A stretch of 64,000 bases of DNA from Stenotrophomonas maltophilia (lineage in GTDB: Bacteria > Pseudomonadota > Gammaproteobacteria > Xanthomonadales > Xanthomonadaceae). This document shows, piece by piece, positions 1 through 7,418 of the stretch. Where the stretch lies: NCBI RefSeq assembly GCF_900186865.1, contig NZ_LT906480.1, positions 3,490,001-3,554,000 of the forward strand. The letters run 5' to 3'. Numbering within the stretch: the stretch's first letter is position 1; every line of letters starts with the position of its first letter. The notes under the pieces were generated by a model that was given only the letters and a program-made list of their open reading frames with translations, searched no databases and was not told where the DNA came from. The position numbers were made by a program, and so were the translations under genes.

Positions 1-1263
1 CTACTGCAGCTCAGTGAGCAGATCGAGAAGCAAAAGAAGCTCGTCGAGGATGCTGATAAGGAGCTTCGCCAGGCAACGCGCGCGCACGACTCGATTCTTG
101 ACCAAATCAAGACCAGTACGCAGAAACTGGAATCGCTCCTACAGGACGCGTCTCTCGTTCCTTTGACGCCCCACCAGGTTTCGGGACTCGACGAGCGCTT
201 CGCCAAGCAGTCAGATGCAGTCCGGCTCGACAACCTCGACAAGGTGACAACCTCTGTAGAACGCGCACTCAATGCGGAGATCGAAGAGGTCAACCGTGGG
301 ATTGGTGCCTGCGAGAAGGAAATAGAAGCGCGCTTCGCCGATTTCAAACGTCAGTGGCCCATGGACGCGGGCGACATGGACACGAGCCTCGCCAGCGCGC
401 CAGACTTCTTCGCCAAATTGGTTCGACTGGAAACGGATGGCTTGCCTGCCTATGAGCAGCGGTTCTTCGAGCTGCTTCAAAACCAAAGCCACCAGAATCT
501 GGCGGCACTTTCCACTTACCTGAACGATGCGCGCAAAGCCATCCTTGAGCGGATGGATCTCGTCAACGACAGTCTTGGCCAGGTGCCTTTCAATCAGAGC
601 GCCAATCAACGCACCTATCTCCACATCGATGCCAGCGACCGGCAGCTTGTCGACGTCAAGGAGTTCAAGCAGGAAATCCAGCAGGCTCTGAGCCATGCGT
701 GGACGGAGGACCGCGAGTTTGCCGAGGCACGGTTCCTGGCCCTACGCCGACTTGTTGATCGACTCGCCAGTCAGGACCCCGAGCAAAAACGTTGGCGTGA
801 AACCGTGCTCGACGTTCGACAACATGTGGAGTTCATCGGAAGGGAAATCGATGAAAGCGGCGTCGAGGTCGAGATCTACCGCAGCGGAGCAGGCAAGTCT
901 GGCGGTCAACGACAGAAGCTGGCCACCACGTGCTTGGCCGCTGCATTGCGGTATCAGCTGGGCGGGAACGACCACGGCGTGCCGATGTACGCGCCCGTCG
1001 TGCTTGATGAAGCCTTCGACAAGGCTGATAACGAGTTCACCGCTTTGGCGATGAACATCTTTACCAATTTCGGATTCCAGATGGTGGTCGCTACACCGTT
1101 GAAGTCCGTCATGACCCTTGAGCCATTCATCGGTGGCGCCTGCTTCGTCGATATCAGCGATCGGAGAGTATCAGGCGTTCTGCTGATCGAGTACGACGGT
1201 GACCGTCAGCGGTTGAAGCTGCCGGAGCACGCTCGAGAGGAGGCTAACGTTGAAGCTCCCTGA
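1..1263 (+). CDS. jetC: Wadjet system SMC-like ATPase JetC, C-terminal part
   Basis: The frame is open from base 1, so the gene begins before the window; only the C-terminal ~420 residues are here. They are heptad-rich, charged coiled coil followed by the second half of an ABC/SMC ATPase head: an ABC signature SGGQRQK near nt 898-918, a Walker B/D-loop VVLDEAFDKAD near nt 985-1020, then a short beta-rich tail. This is the MukB/SbcC-like layout of JetC, the motor of the Wadjet complex (JetABCD), which extrudes and cleaves small circular DNA. The assignment rests on the head motifs together with the overlapping jetD downstream; without jetA and jetB in view a different SbcC-like ATPase cannot be fully excluded. 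Confidence 0.85.
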   Translation, partial: LLQLSEQIEKQKKLVEDADKELRQATRAHDSILDQIKTSTQKLESLLQDASLVPLTPHQVSGLDERFAKQSDAVRLDNLDKVTTSVERALNAEIEEVNRGIGACEKEIEARFADFKRQWPMDAGDMDTSLASAPDFFAKLVRLETDGLPAYEQRFFELLQNQSHQNLAALSTYLNDARKAILERMDLVNDSLGQVPFNQSANQRTYLHIDASDRQLVDVKEFKQEIQQALSHAWTEDREFAEARFLALRRLVDRLASQDPEQKRWRETVLDVRQHVEFIGREIDESGVEVEIYRSGAGKSGGQRQKLATTCLAAALRYQLGGNDHGVPMYAPVVLDEAFDKADNEFTALAMNIFTNFGFQMVVATPLKSVMTLEPFIGGACFVDISDRRVSGVLLIEYDGDRQRLKLPEHAREEANVEAP

Positions 1264-2413
1264 AGATGTTCGGCAGCTTCTTGCCCGTCGCTTTCAAAGC
1301 AAGCACCGCGAGTGGTTGATCGGTGATCCGGGTGAGGTCCACTGGCCGCTGGAAGTTCCCCTCGGCATTCCGACGGAGCAGGCTGCACTGAGACAAGTTG
1401 ACAGCGTTCGCGCTTGGGTGAGCGCATGGCAAGGTTGGCAAGGAGTCGGCTCCTTGTCGTGGAGTGAGCGCCGGTGGAAAGCGCTTGGTGTTCAGCGACT
1501 GCCCGAGAAACTGGCGTTACGAGGCCCTGAAGATGTTGCCCTGTGGATCGGTGCATCTGCACGGTGGGTTCGCGCCCTGTCTCGGTATCAGACGCTGACT
1601 GCTCGCTGGCCGGTTCTTGCGCAGCAGTTGCCGAAATATTTTGATGTCCTCGCAGATTACAGCGATGCCGACTATCAAAGGCTGACAGAGATGCTGGATT
1701 GGATTGCGAGCCATCCGAACTCCAACCTGTATCCCCGCCAGCTGCCGGTATCAGGACTGGACAGCAAATGGCTTGATGGGCGCAAAGGGCTGCTGACGGA
1801 TCTGGTGGCCGCAATACAGGAGGACTCATCCAGCGACGTGGATTTTTACCAGCGGTGTGGCCTGAAGGCTCCACCACTCCTTGTGCGCATGAGGGTGCTG
1901 GATCAGTCGTTGCGAGCTCATGTCGGCGGCGTGGGTGACATCACTGCGCCGGTTGACGACCTCGCGGGTATCAGTTGGCCTGTCTCGCATGTGTTCATTG
2001 TCGAGAACCTTCAAACGGGACTGGCAATGTCCGACATGCCGGGCGCTGTCGTGTTCATGCGCCTTGGCTATAACGTCGACGTGTTGGCCCGGCTACCTTG
2101 GCTTGCCCGCGCGAAGTGCATCTACTGGGGTGACTTGGACACCCATGGATTTGCCATTCTGCATCGCGCCCGTTCATACATTCCAGAGTTGCAATCCGTG
2201 CTCATGGACGAAGAGACTTTGCTTCGACACAAGGCACTGTGGGTGGACGAGGCGGCGCAGCATTCAGCAGCGGAACTGACGCTCCTGACCAAGGATGAGC
2301 AGCAACTTTATCGGGATCTCAAGCAGCAGCGCTGGGGGCAAAACGTTCGCTTGGAACAGGAGCGGATCGACTGGACTGCCGCATGGAACGTGTTGCAACG
2401 GTCATTTGCCTAG
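1250..2413 (+). CDS. jetD: Wadjet nuclease subunit JetD (DUF3322/DUF2220)
   Basis: 387 residues. The start is TTG at 1250, inside the end of jetC (14-nt overlap), with an AGGAGG box six to seven bases upstream that decides the start. The N-terminal half fits DUF3322. The C-terminal half carries the Toprim-like DUF2220 fold: an acidic residue in VFIVEN (about residue 251) and the GDLDTHGF motif (about residues 294-301), which resemble topoisomerase VI/Spo11-type metal sites. In Wadjet systems JetD is the nuclease that cuts plasmid DNA loaded by the SMC-like JetABC. The overlap implies translational coupling. It ends convergently with the PIN gene, 43 bases away. Confidence 0.9.
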   Translation: MKLPEDVRQLLARRFQSKHREWLIGDPGEVHWPLEVPLGIPTEQAALRQVDSVRAWVSAWQGWQGVGSLSWSERRWKALGVQRLPEKLALRGPEDVALWIGASARWVRALSRYQTLTARWPVLAQQLPKYFDVLADYSDADYQRLTEMLDWIASHPNSNLYPRQLPVSGLDSKWLDGRKGLLTDLVAAIQEDSSSDVDFYQRCGLKAPPLLVRMRVLDQSLRAHVGGVGDITAPVDDLAGISWPVSHVFIVENLQTGLAMSDMPGAVVFMRLGYNVDVLARLPWLARAKCIYWGDLDTHGFAILHRARSYIPELQSVLMDEETLLRHKALWVDEAAQHSAAELTLLTKDEQQLYRDLKQQRWGQNVRLEQERIDWTAAWNVLQRSFA

Positions 2414-2456
2414 AGCCAGCGGCCTGTAGCAGTTGGCTGCCGATGGCGCCCCCAGA

Positions 2457-2966
2457 TCAGCGCAGCGCGTTCAACACTTTTTCGGCTTCTGGCCAGGGCA
2501 GCCGTCGCTTGCCCGACTTCATTCGGTCGAGTGCCTTGAAGGCGTCGTCGACAGTCAGCAGCTGGTTCTCGATCATGGCGCACAGCAACCCAATGGTGCC
2601 CATGACGTTGACCTGTTCCTTGTTGGCAACAATTCGCAAATTGGTGTCGCCCGTGAGTAGGGTGCAGGCCTCTTGCTTCGCAAGCGCCAGTGCCAAGTAG
2701 TCGTTGTGACTGGGCTTGGGGCCGTTTTTCGCGGGAAGTAGGTGATTGTGCTGGCCTGGCAACTGCTGGGCATAGGCTACGAAGTCGCCGCTGACCTCCA
2801 TGACCTGCAAGCCCAAGTCTTCAAGGCCCGGACTGCCCGGTTCAATTTCTTCGTAGTACAGCAGATCAGGGATGCCAAACTGCATCGGAAGCTGAAAGAG
2901 CGTCTCCATCAACGCTCCCGCTTCCATATCGATCAAGATGTTCGCATCACTGATGAGCAACCGCAT
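2457..2966 (-). CDS. PIN-domain protein, probable toxin of an XRE/M78 module
   Basis: 169 residues. PIN ribonuclease-like acidic residues are placed as expected: Asp in the N-terminal SDANILID strand, Asp in the central SHNDYLAL segment and Asp in TGDTNLR. Helices follow to the C-terminus. Its ATG lies inside the last 20 bases of the upstream XRE/M78 gene, so the two are translationally coupled. In many bacteria an XRE-ImmA/IrrE protein is paired with a small PIN protein as a toxin-antitoxin-like or stress module; that this PIN protein is the toxic effector is inference. Length is close to that of PIN proteins of this class. Confidence 0.7.
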   Translation of the reverse strand: MRLLISDANILIDMEAGALMETLFQLPMQFGIPDLLYYEEIEPGSPGLEDLGLQVMEVSGDFVAYAQQLPGQHNHLLPAKNGPKPSHNDYLALALAKQEACTLLTGDTNLRIVANKEQVNVMGTIGLLCAMIENQLLTVDDAFKALDRMKSGKRRLPWPEAEKVLNALR

Positions 2967-4026
2967 CCGATGACTCCAGCTGGCGTTCTTTGTGGAAGCG
3001 CATCATCGGGATGCCCAGCAGTTCCGCCGCCTTGCCTTCGGAAATGTATTGCTCGGCCAAGGCGCGGTACACCAACTGATCAAACAGTCGTGGATGCTCT
3101 TGCGGCAGTGGCTCGCCAGGCTCAGTCTTGCGCCAGCCCTTGGCCGAAAACCGCTTGAACATAGAGACGTGAGCGGCCTCGGTGATCACGCCACACTGTT
3201 TGGCGCGCTGCAGCCATCCGGTCATCGACAGACCGAACTCGTGCTTGAGCACATACAACTCTTGCCATTCCAAGGCATGGCGTTGTGCGCCAAGCAACTG
3301 CAACACCGCGACACGCGGAGCCAGGAAGGCACCGGCGAACCGGTCGCAGGCTTTCTCTTCATTGATGCCGTCAGCCAGCCGTCCTTCGAGCAGCAGGTGC
3401 CCCAGCTCATGCGCCAGCGTGAACCGCTGCCGATCACCGGGCCAGCGCTTGGAGACAGCCACGACCGGATACTCCCGGCCATCTTCGGTTCGTGCCTTGG
3501 CCGTCAAGCCAGAGAAGCCCGGATTCTCTTCATCGACCACGATGACCAGCAAGCCAAGGCCTTCGAGGGTGTCGGTTAGGTCAGCAATCGGATTCAGCCC
3601 CAACTGCCAAGCGTTGCGGACCGTATCCGAGAAGGCGTCGATCTCATCGAGCGAGGTGATCTGCTCAGGCAGATTCGCGGGCGGTGCAAACGCCGGGAAC
3701 GGCAATTCGGGAAATGCGCCGAGCAACTCCACGCGCTTTTCCACCAGTTCGACGACCTTGATCTTCAGCGCATCCTGCGCCGTCTTGCCAAAGGTCGAGA
3801 GCTTGCGGAATTCGGGCTGCAGCAGTGCAACCGTATGCGTTCGAAAGAAGTACTCGGTCCGGATGCCGCAGGCGCGGGCCAGCTTGAGCAGTTGAGACGA
3901 CGAGGGCGTCAGCAGACCCTTCTCGTACTTCTGGATGGCGGTGTGAGAAACACCCACCTGTTCACCCAACGCACCCAGGGTCAGACCTGCCGCCAATCGT
4001 GCTTGACGAATGCGATCTGCAATCAT
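2947..4026 (-). CDS. XRE family regulator fused to ImmA/IrrE (M78) metallopeptidase
   Basis: 359 residues. Residues ~3-60 form a Cro/C1-type HTH (GALGEQVGVSHTAIQKYEKG). A zinc-peptidase domain with HELGH at 206-210 follows, matching the M78/ImmA-IrrE family that cleaves repressors. The start at 4026 has a strong AGGAGG box. It overlaps the PIN gene by 20 nt and so leads a two-gene unit. Two AT-rich 8-base inverted arms (4044-4051 and 4074-4081) just upstream are a candidate self-binding operator. Likely role: DNA-binding antitoxin/repressor whose peptidase domain, or its own cleavage, releases the PIN protein; this is inferred from family context. Confidence 0.85.
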   Translation of the reverse strand: MIADRIRQARLAAGLTLGALGEQVGVSHTAIQKYEKGLLTPSSSQLLKLARACGIRTEYFFRTHTVALLQPEFRKLSTFGKTAQDALKIKVVELVEKRVELLGAFPELPFPAFAPPANLPEQITSLDEIDAFSDTVRNAWQLGLNPIADLTDTLEGLGLLVIVVDEENPGFSGLTAKARTEDGREYPVVAVSKRWPGDRQRFTLAHELGHLLLEGRLADGINEEKACDRFAGAFLAPRVAVLQLLGAQRHALEWQELYVLKHEFGLSMTGWLQRAKQCGVITEAAHVSMFKRFSAKGWRKTEPGEPLPQEHPRLFDQLVYRALAEQYISEGKAAELLGIPMMRFHKERQLESSDAVAHQ

Positions 4027-4043
4027 GACGCCTCCTTGGGTTG

Positions 4044-4081
4044 GGTTTAAAACAACCGTGATCCTACCAAAAATTTAAACC
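4044..4081. promoter_or_regulatory. inverted-repeat operator candidate for the XRE/M78 gene
   Basis: GGTTTAAA at 4044-4051 is mirrored by TTTAAACC at 4074-4081, 22 bases apart, starting 18 bases before the XRE gene. The block is much more AT-rich than its surroundings and sits where the promoter should be. Autoregulation by the HTH protein is inferred. Confidence 0.5.
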
Positions 4082-4115
4082 AAAGAGAAGCCCGTCCGTC
4101 TCGAAGGCTGTGGCG

Positions 4116-4745
4116 TCACTCGTGGGCGACTGCCTCCATGTAGGGTCGAATCACAGTGGCGACGCGGCAGTCCTGAGCGTAGCGCCACAGATCGTCTGCG
4201 GACGCCTTGCGCGTCCTCCAGGCGTCTTTCAATGCCTCCAGAGCCACATCTAGCCCGATCTTGTTGCGATGTTTGAAGCAATCGACCACGGTCTTGGCCG
4301 GGTTGTAGATCCGCACCTTCACCCCATTGCACAAGTGCTCCTCGATGCCTGCCAGATGAGCGCTACCGGCCATCTGAACCATCCGGATCGGCGGATAGTC
4401 GATCCGGGGTGAGTGGCTACCGCGTGGCATGGCGATCCAGACTTGACGAGGTAGTTGGGTGGTCAGCCCGTGAAACTGGAGTGCGGAGAGCAGGCAGAAC
4501 ACGGCTTGTGGCACCCTGGTGGCGACAAGGGCAAGACTCTCGAATTCCGTTACCTGTGTGCCTGGCAGACGGTAAAGACCACGCCCGACCCGTTCCAGCA
4601 GTCCTGCGGCAGTCATGCGCGTCAGGATGACCCGGGGCGTGCCGATGGCGTCCAAATCGCTGGCGCGCAGCAGCCCTCTCTGGCTAGCCAGATCAAGGAT
4701 GCGCTGGGTGTGGGTCTCGGAGAGCATTGATGGAGTGTGTTCCAT
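4116..4745 (-). CDS. AbiEi-type antitoxin / transcriptional regulator
   Basis: 209 residues. An N-terminal winged-helix segment (RILDLASQRGLLRASDLD, then GVGRGLYRLPG-like beta hairpin) is followed by the AbiEi C-terminal domain with LLSALQFHGLTTQ and YNPAKTVVDCFKHRNKIG, both typical of AbiEi. A GGAG box lies five bases before ATG 4745. AbiEi normally represses and neutralises the nucleotidyltransferase AbiEii encoded immediately downstream in a type IV toxin-antitoxin/abortive-infection system. Here the next gene on the strand, 89 bases on, is the XRE/M78 gene and no AbiEii-like gene is present, so it is an orphan or part of a different unit. Confidence 0.8.
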   Translation of the reverse strand: MEHTPSMLSETHTQRILDLASQRGLLRASDLDAIGTPRVILTRMTAAGLLERVGRGLYRLPGTQVTEFESLALVATRVPQAVFCLLSALQFHGLTTQLPRQVWIAMPRGSHSPRIDYPPIRMVQMAGSAHLAGIEEHLCNGVKVRIYNPAKTVVDCFKHRNKIGLDVALEALKDAWRTRKASADDLWRYAQDCRVATVIRPYMEAVAHE

Positions 4746-4818
4746 TTGTTCTCCAATTTCAAATAATCAACGAAATATCGGAACGTATGGCCATGCACAT
4801 CGCCAAGGACTGCATCAA

Positions 4819-5367
4819 CTACGGGGCATCAGCATTCCCTCTCGCCGGGTACCGGCATGGGCGCAGGTGGTGCATCTCCCAGAGAAAGATCTCCTCGATG
4901 CTGAAGCGGATGACGTCACCGTTTGCGATCCGATAGAACGGAATGCCCAGCCGCAGGCGTTCCTGATTCTGGTGAATCCAGTAACCGGGCAAGCCAGTGA
5001 TGTCGACTACATCTTTGGCGGAGTAGAAAACCCGATCACGGCGTTCAGGCCGCTTCTGCATCATCTGCTCGATGGCGTCTTCACGTGCTGTGGGAGATGA
5101 TTCGGACAACGGGCGTCCGCTAGGGGATTTCCAAGTGACCCGAGCCTTGCGCTCGAAGGTCTCGACCTCCATCAGAAGGTAACGAACAGATCTGTTGAGG
5201 TGCCAGGCGGGTGGGCCGATTCCTTCCGAGCGCCACTTTTGCAGCGTCTTGGGTGAGAGATTCCACCTCGAGGACAACTGGTTTTCATCGAGGACCGGAT
5301 ACGTGATGACTGGCTCATCCGGGCTGACCACAACACCCTGTCTATCGGCATCAACCTTGGGCTTCAT
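4819..5367 (-). CDS. helix-turn-helix protein, excisionase/MerR-like (long paralogue)
   Basis: 182 residues. Residues ~25-60 hold a winged HTH of the excisionase/AlpA class (ENQLSSRWNLSPKTLQKWRSE, GIGPP, RSVRYLL). A second, weaker HTH-like region follows (AKDVVDITGLPGYWIHQNQERL). A GGAGG box lies before ATG 5367. Its first 60 residues are clearly related to the upstream neighbour, with which it overlaps by 17 nt, so the pair arose by duplication. Such proteins regulate or assist excision of integrated elements; the exact job is unknown. No integrase is visible in the window. Confidence 0.65.
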   Translation of the reverse strand: MKPKVDADRQGVVVSPDEPVITYPVLDENQLSSRWNLSPKTLQKWRSEGIGPPAWHLNRSVRYLLMEVETFERKARVTWKSPSGRPLSESSPTAREDAIEQMMQKRPERRDRVFYSAKDVVDITGLPGYWIHQNQERLRLGIPFYRIANGDVIRFSIEEIFLWEMHHLRPCRYPARGNADAP

Positions 5368-5713
5368 CGCGCGCCTCCGTCAGCGCGGCCTCGGCCGCTT
5401 CAAGACTGCCGTACTGCGCGATGAGTGCGAAGGCCTCGCTCAAGTAGTACCGCTTTGGCTCAGGGGCGGCGGGCGCGGGAGATTCGACAACGGGCTGCGC
5501 GTCGTTCAAGGATGGCAGCGGCACTTCGTTGGACATGCCCTGGCGGTTCACCTGCTCATAGGTGACGATCTCATCCACTGGATAGCGGACGGCCTTTGAG
5601 AGCTTGATATACGGCGGGCCTCGTTCTTCGCTGCGCCAGCGTTGTAGGGTCTTGATGCTGACGTTCCACCGCCGAGCAAGCTCGGTTTCGGTGAAGGCGG
5701 GTTCGGTTTGCAT
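5351..5713 (-). CDS. helix-turn-helix protein, excisionase/MerR-like (short paralogue)
   Basis: 120 residues. The N-terminal HTH (ETELARRWNVSIKTLQRWRSE, then GPPYIKLSKAVRYP) is of the excisionase/helix-turn-helix 17 type; the C-terminus is Pro/Ala-rich and ends in a short helix. The start at 5713 has AAGGA six bases upstream. It is the first gene of the leftward accessory unit and overlaps the longer paralogue. Likely a small DNA-binding regulator of the island. Other identities within the AlpA/Xis-like group are possible. Confidence 0.65.
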   Translation of the reverse strand: MQTEPAFTETELARRWNVSIKTLQRWRSEERGPPYIKLSKAVRYPVDEIVTYEQVNRQGMSNEVPLPSLNDAQPVVESPAPAAPEPKRYYLSEAFALIAQYGSLEAAEAALTEARDEAQG

Positions 5714-5970
5714 GGCATGTCCTTTCGTCGTTCGTGCCGGGCATTACGGCGACAAACGAGAGGAAAGCCAAGTTGCAGCCCCGAGATTCCTTGGCAGTCA
5801 CGGCAACTGCGAGTGCCAATCAGCCTCTCTGAATTTACAATCATGGGCATGCGCGGCTGCGCGAAATCCTTCCCCGGAATCGCGCGAAGGTCTCAAGGCT
5901 TCCGACCGGGGCTGAGAGACTGCTGATATGTGGGTTTGGTTTTCTGTTAAACTACACCACCATCTTCAGA

Positions 5971-5998
5971 GACCTGCAGAAATGCAGGTCTTTTTTTT
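5971..5998 (+). terminator. orphan intrinsic terminator
   Basis: GACCTGCA, loop GAAA, TGCAGGTC, then eight Ts. The 8-bp stem is perfect with a stable tetraloop. No + strand gene precedes it in the window before jetD, so it probably belonged to a gene or RNA displaced by insertion of the island. Confidence 0.85.
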
Positions 5999-6012
5999 GC
6001 GTGCGGCCTGCC

Positions 6013-6035
6013 ATCCACGCATGGCGTGGATCTAC
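6013..6035 (-). repeat. SMAG (GTAG-ended) palindrome
   Basis: Stem of the ATCCACGC/GCGTGGAT type with CTAC at the right end (GTAG on the - strand). Same family as 12452-12544 and 59793-59815. Confidence 0.75.
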
Positions 6036-6155
6036 CTGGCGCTGGCCCCTTCCATGGCCTCGATCCATGCCGGGCCACCGCCGTCTGGTTGACGAAACAT
6101 TTACACCGGTACCCGCCGCGGCACCTACGCTGCAGATTCCTGCCGGAGCCTGCCG

Positions 6156-6707
6156 ATGCAATTGCGCCCCACCCTGCTCGCCTGCCTGCTGCTGGCCGCC
6201 GCCCCGGTGATCGCCGCCGAACCGGTGCGTGCAGTCGACACGCTGGACATCGACCGCTATGCAGGCCAATGGCACGAGATCGCTCACCTGCCGGTGTCAT
6301 TCCAGAAGCAGTGCGTCGGCGAGATCACCGCCAACTACGGGCTGCGCCGCGATGGCCGCATCAGTGTCACCAATGCCTGCCGCAAAGCCGACGGAGAACG
6401 CGTGATCGCCGAAGGCGTTGCACGCCCGGTGGCTGGCCATCCCGGCCAACTGCAGGTGCGCTTCGTTCCGGACTGGCTGAGCTGGGTGCCACTGGTCTGG
6501 GCCGACTACTGGGTGCTGGCGCTGGACCCGGACTACCAGTGGGCCCTGGTTGGTGAACCGGACCGGAAATACCTGTGGATCCTCTCGCGCCTGCCGGAAA
6601 TGGACCGCGCCCGGTTCGAGCAGTTGAAGGAAAAAGCCGAAGCCATGGGCTACGACCTGCGCCCGCTGCGCCTGATGGCCCCGCTTCGCGATACGCCCGC
6701 CGATTGA
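6156..6707 (+). CDS. Blc-type lipocalin, periplasmic
   Basis: 183 residues. A signal peptide (residues 1-21, cut after VIA-A) has no proper lipobox. The lipocalin start motif YAGQWHEIAHLP (about 31-42) is followed by FQKQC and an alternation of beta strands; WILSRLPEMD near the C-terminus is the third conserved region. The family (Blc) binds lysophospholipids or fatty acids in the envelope; E. coli Blc is a lipoprotein, this one appears soluble or loosely bound. GGAG precedes ATG 6156. Stand-alone gene, first core gene right of the island. Confidence 0.85.
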   Translation: MQLRPTLLACLLLAAAPVIAAEPVRAVDTLDIDRYAGQWHEIAHLPVSFQKQCVGEITANYGLRRDGRISVTNACRKADGERVIAEGVARPVAGHPGQLQVRFVPDWLSWVPLVWADYWVLALDPDYQWALVGEPDRKYLWILSRLPEMDRARFEQLKEKAEAMGYDLRPLRLMAPLRDTPAD

Positions 6708-6876
6708 GCCGCAGTTCAATCCGTACGCGCACCGTGCGCCCGAAGATCCAGCGCTGCGCACGCCCCGCCGCCATCTTCACGCGCTACCCTCTGCGACGGC
6801 TCGCCACAGGCGATCCAAACGACCATACGCCGTAGTATGCTTATTCCAACGCACCGCCTCCAGAGGACCTGCGCCC

Positions 6877-7353
6877 ATGCTCCACCGTTTCCGTATCGCC
6901 TTGATCGTCCTGAGCACCCTCGCCCTTGCCGCCTGTGGCAACGGCATCGTCAAGCGTGTTTCGGAACCGGCGGCCAGCCTGCAGCAGCTGACCGTGCGCG
7001 CCGACGGCAACTGGACCGTGGCGCTGCGCCTGCAGAACTTCAGCTCGATGCCGATGACTTTCGATGATGTGTCGCTGGCGCTGACCGTCGGCGATGCCGA
7101 GGCCGGCACCCTGCAGGCCAAGCCCGGTATCTCCATCGGCGGCACCTCCGCGGATGTCATCAATGTCGACCTGGTGCCCAGTTCGGCCGCACGCCTGGTG
7201 GTGGCCGATGCACTGGCCGGCAACCGCACCCTGGCCTATGGCCTGAAGGGAACGGTCGCGGCCACGCCGCAGGAAAAGAAGCAGCGCAGCTTCGACATCA
7301 GCAGCCGCAGCACCCTCAACCAGGCCCCGGGCCTGCCGGGCGTGCTGCGCTGA
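6877..7353 (+). CDS. LEA type 2-like lipoprotein
   Basis: 158 residues. Signal peptide with lipobox LALAAC (Cys about residue 20) marks it as a lipoprotein. The rest is a single beta-rich domain with the pattern of LEA-14/WHy-type proteins (LRLQNFSSMPMTFDDVSLAL, later VDLVPSSAARLVV and LKGTVAAT). AGAGGA precedes ATG 6877. It lies 66 bases before an acyl-CoA dehydrogenase gene and may be cotranscribed. Function in the envelope is unknown; the LEA assignment is from the strand pattern and is moderate. Confidence 0.65.
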   Translation: MLHRFRIALIVLSTLALAACGNGIVKRVSEPAASLQQLTVRADGNWTVALRLQNFSSMPMTFDDVSLALTVGDAEAGTLQAKPGISIGGTSADVINVDLVPSSAARLVVADALAGNRTLAYGLKGTVAATPQEKKQRSFDISSRSTLNQAPGLPGVLR

Positions 7354-7418
7354 TTTCCACCTTCCGTCGCGGCGCCTGGCGCCGCTCTCCCCTGCCCTGA
7401 TCAAATCGAGACGTACCG

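Larger units (their letters stand above)
5714..6155. other. accessory/core junction without a gene
   Basis: 442 bases between the leftward HTH gene and the rightward lipocalin gene. No open frame here looks like a real protein. It contains a strong orphan terminator (5971-5998) and one SMAG palindrome (6013-6035). Base composition rises to the chromosome-like level to the right of about 5940, so the right edge of the island is placed near here. A CACCACCA stretch at 5955-5962 resembles a tRNA/tmRNA CCA end, but no T-arm precedes it. Confidence 0.5.

Noticed and set aside
1..5940. Integrase, transposase or origin for the accessory region
   Set aside because: No tyrosine or serine recombinase motif, IS end or iteron array could be found within the window; the rest of the element lies to the left.
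5930..5970. Remnant of tmRNA or a tRNA 3' end at the island boundary
   Set aside because: CACCACCA is present but no TTCGA T-loop or pairing acceptor stem could be found; kept only as a hypothesis in the boundary finding.
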